Shown here: piece after piece, positions 13,506 to 15,169 of the stretch | Layout of the letters: each line of letters starts with the position of its first letter | Numbering within the stretch: the stretch's first letter is position 1 | Source: Solirubrobacteraceae bacterium | GTDB taxonomy: Bacteria; Actinomycetota; Thermoleophilia; Solirubrobacterales; Solirubrobacteraceae | Assembly: GCA_030038955.1 (NCBI GenBank) | Contig: JASHQV010000290.1 | Coordinates: 1 to 15,169, forward strand | Direction: 5' to 3' | DNA length: 15,169 nucleotides | Notes under the pieces: model-generated | The model's database searches: none | What the model saw: only the letters and a program-made list of their open reading frames with translations | What the model was told of the DNA's origin: nothing | Position numbers and translations under genes: made by a program

Positions 13506-14495
13506 TCAGCCGCCGATTGCGCTCATCGTGCGCTCCGGCTGGATGAACCCCGGCTCGCCGATGTGATGCTTGAGCTCCTTGCGCCACACGGCGTCGCGAA
13601 TGATTTGCTCCAGCTCGACGTCCGAGGCGCCGTCGCGCAGCGGCCCACGCAGGTCGGTCTCGTTGAGCGAGAACAGGCACGTGCGCAGTCGCCCGTCGGC
13701 GGTCAGTCGGATCCGGTTGCAGTCGGCGCAGAACGGCTCGGACACGGGGTTGATGAACCCGATCCGCCCGTGACCGTCGGCGAACCGGTAGACGCGGGCG
13801 GTCGCGCTCGGCTCGCGCTCGATTTCCTCCAGCGGGTGCAGCGCGTCGATCAGCTCGCGTAGCTCGCCACCGGTCAGCACCGACTCCGAGCGCCATCCGT
13901 GATCGGCGTCGAGCGGCATGAACTCGATGAACCTCACCTCGTACGGGCTTTGCCGCGCAAGCTCGACGAACGCCGGCACCTCCTCCTCGGTGAAGCCACG
14001 AATCGCCACGGCGTTGATCTTGATCGGCTGCGCCTCGGGGAACTCGGCGAGTCGCTCGAGTCCGCGCAGCACCTGCGGCAGCGCGTCCCGGCGGGCCAGC
14101 TGGAAGAAGCGATCGCGCTGCAGCGAGTCGAGGGACACGTTGAAGCGCCCCATGCCGGCGGCCACCAGCGCCTCGGCGTCGCGCTCGAGCAGGAAGCCGT
14201 TGGTGGTGACGCTGAGATCGTGCACGCTCGGCAGTGCCGCCAGCATCGACACCAATCGCGGGAAGTCGCGTCTGACCAGCGGCTCGCCGCCGGTCAGGCG
14301 CACGTCGTGCACGCCCATCTCCCCAACCACCTCGACGAGCCGGGTGATCTCCTCGAAGCTCAAGACCTCGGAGCGCTCCAGCCACGGCAGCCCCTCCGCC
14401 GGCATGCAGTACTGGCAGCGGAAGTTGCAGCGGTCGGTGACCGACACCCGCAGATCGCCGATCAGGCGCCCGTGTCCGTCGCGTAACGGCTCCAT
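13506..14495 (-). CDS. moaA: GTP 3',8-cyclase MoaA
   Basis: Radical-SAM enzyme converting GTP to 3',8-cyclo-7,8-dihydro-GTP, the first step of molybdenum cofactor synthesis (with MoaC); cytoplasmic. The 329 residues show the SAM-cluster motif CNFRCQYC (Cys23, Cys27, Cys30) and the SAM-binding TGGEPLVR (68-75). The second C-terminal cluster cysteines lie in FCADCNRIRL..RTC (Cys256, Cys259, Cys273). The conserved C-terminal Gly-Gly tail (SAIGG) is needed for activity in characterised MoaA. Length and all motifs are intact. ATG 14495 starts ten bases after the stop of the upstream MeaB gene, so the two are probably cotranscribed. It serves the same pathway as mobA but on a different transcript. 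Confidence 0.97.
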   Translation of the reverse strand: MEPLRDGHGRLIGDLRVSVTDRCNFRCQYCMPAEGLPWLERSEVLSFEEITRLVEVVGEMGVHDVRLTGGEPLVRRDFPRLVSMLAALPSVHDLSVTTNGFLLERDAEALVAAGMGRFNVSLDSLQRDRFFQLARRDALPQVLRGLERLAEFPEAQPIKINAVAIRGFTEEEVPAFVELARQSPYEVRFIEFMPLDADHGWRSESVLTGGELRELIDALHPLEEIEREPSATARVYRFADGHGRIGFINPVSEPFCADCNRIRLTADGRLRTCLFSLNETDLRGPLRDGASDVELEQIIRDAVWRKELKHHIGEPGFIQPERTMSAIGG

Positions 14496-14505
14496 CTGAG
14501 AAAGG

Positions 14506-15169
14506 CTACTCCCGCTCGCCGGCGCGGCCTTCGAGGATCCCGATCAGCGTGGGCACGTCCAGATCCGGGTCCTGAGCGGCCAGCCACCGTCCCGCCTCGC
14601 GTCGCCCGCCGAGCGAGCGCAGCCCGTGCTCCCCATACTCCGCCGTGAAGTCCGCGAGCGCGTGCGCGCGGCGTGCCCCAAGCCGCCGCGCGCGTAGGTC
14701 CAACGAGTTCAGATGGGCATCGAGCGCATCCAGCAGCTCGTCGATGCCCGACGGTGGCGCGACGGCGGAGGTCGCCACCACCGCGGTGTCGGCGGCGCCC
14801 ACCGAGCTGAGCGCCGCACGCAGGTCGGCGAGCGTGCGCTGGGCAGCGCGGCCGAGGTCGGCCTTGGTCACGACCAGCACGTCAGGCACCTCCATGATCC
14901 CGGCCTTGAGGAACTGCAGCACGTCGCCGGCGCCGGGCTGCACGATCACCGCGACGGTGTCGGCGACATCGGCCACCTCGGTCTCCGACTGCCCGACCCC
15001 GACGGTCTCGATCACGACCACGTCGAACGCCACGACCAGCGCTGTGGCGGCCGCCCGCGTGGCCTGCGCGAGGCCGCCGAGGCGGTCGCCCGCGGCCATC
15101 GAGCGGATGAACACGCCGGCGTCGGCCGGGTCGTGCTCGATCCGTGCGCGATCGCCGAGCAGCGCCCCG
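14506..15169 (-). CDS. meaB: MeaB/ArgK-family GTPase, methylmalonyl-CoA mutase chaperone (N-terminus beyond window)
   Basis: G3E-type P-loop GTPase that loads and protects adenosylcobalamin-dependent methylmalonyl-CoA mutase or a related mutase. The frame is open to the right edge, so Walker A and the first part are missing; GTG 15114 is internal. Visible family blocks: GVFIRSMAAGDRLGGLA near the edge, the Walker B/switch motif IETVGVGQSETEVADVAD (about 15012-14959), VQPGAGDVLQFLKAGIMEVPD, and guanine-specificity motif TKAD (14868-14857, in place of NKxD as usual for this family). The C-terminal LIGIL dimer segment is present. It is co-directional with moaA with a 10-bp gap. Its presence implies a B12-dependent mutase nearby, which may connect with the CoA-ester genes of the window. 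Confidence 0.92.
   Translation of the reverse strand, partial: GALLGDRARIEHDPADAGVFIRSMAAGDRLGGLAQATRAAATALVVAFDVVVIETVGVGQSETEVADVADTVAVIVQPGAGDVLQFLKAGIMEVPDVLVVTKADLGRAAQRTLADLRAALSSVGAADTAVVATSAVAPPSGIDELLDALDAHLNSLDLRARRLGARRAHALADFTAEYGEHGLRSLGGRREAGRWLAAQDPDLDVPTLIGILEGRAGERE

Noticed and set aside
11932..14385. 817-codon open frame on the minus strand
   Set aside because: It overlaps moaA and the GH5 gene in another frame, is Arg/Gly-rich without motifs, and arises from high-GC composition.

Overview
The window is a high-GC stretch (strongly G/C-biased third codon positions, GTG and TTG starts) that reads like an actinobacterial chromosome. GTP-type PEP carboxykinase, a DipZ-like CcdA/thioredoxin fusion, a MeaB GTPase and sparse overlapping operons all fit Actinomycetota. 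A deep-branching lineage such as Thermoleophilia/Solirubrobacterales is a guess, not something the sequence proves. No rRNA, tRNA, CRISPR array, phage genes or intact transposase were seen. About a dozen real genes are present, and two are cut by the window edges.

Layout. (1) Positions 1-3384, plus strand: a sulfate/thiosulfate ABC importer operon, with the substrate-binding protein (5'-truncated), permeases CysT and CysW, and ATPase CysA, tightly coupled. The cysW/cysA junction carries a 21-bp tandem duplication of ribosome-binding site plus start codon, which creates a nine-codon coupling ORF. (2) 3445-3903, minus: a cysteine-free Rrf2-family repressor, convergent with cysA and a candidate regulator of the sulfate operon. 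(3) 4111-5160 minus and 5483-6022 plus: a divergent pair, a HpcH/HpaI (CitE/malyl-CoA-lyase-like) CoA-ester lyase and a MaoC hydratase. pckG (6104-7948) follows maoC. Together they suggest a carbon module of CoA-thioester cleavage/hydration feeding C4 acids into gluconeogenesis. Two inverted copies of a MITE-like repeat (161 bp and 66 bp) flank the lyase gene.

(4) 8141-8839, plus: a polytopic membrane protein with the two catalytic-aspartate motifs and a PAL-like motif expected of a presenilin/signal-peptide-peptidase (A22, GxGD) intramembrane protease. This is the most interesting coding feature; its N-terminus is unclear. (5) 8858-9421 minus and 9436-10044 plus: a zinc-ribbon protein of unknown function and MobA, divergent with only 14 bp between start codons. 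(6) 10043-10202: a nested palindrome element filling the gap between convergent mobA and the DipZ-like gene. (7) 10202-15169, all minus: DipZ-like extracytoplasmic thiol-redox protein, secreted GH5 glycosidase, MoaA, and MeaB (truncated by the window end). MoaA and MobA both belong to molybdenum cofactor synthesis but are not in one operon.

All calls come from reading motifs, start sites and spacing by eye; no database search was run.
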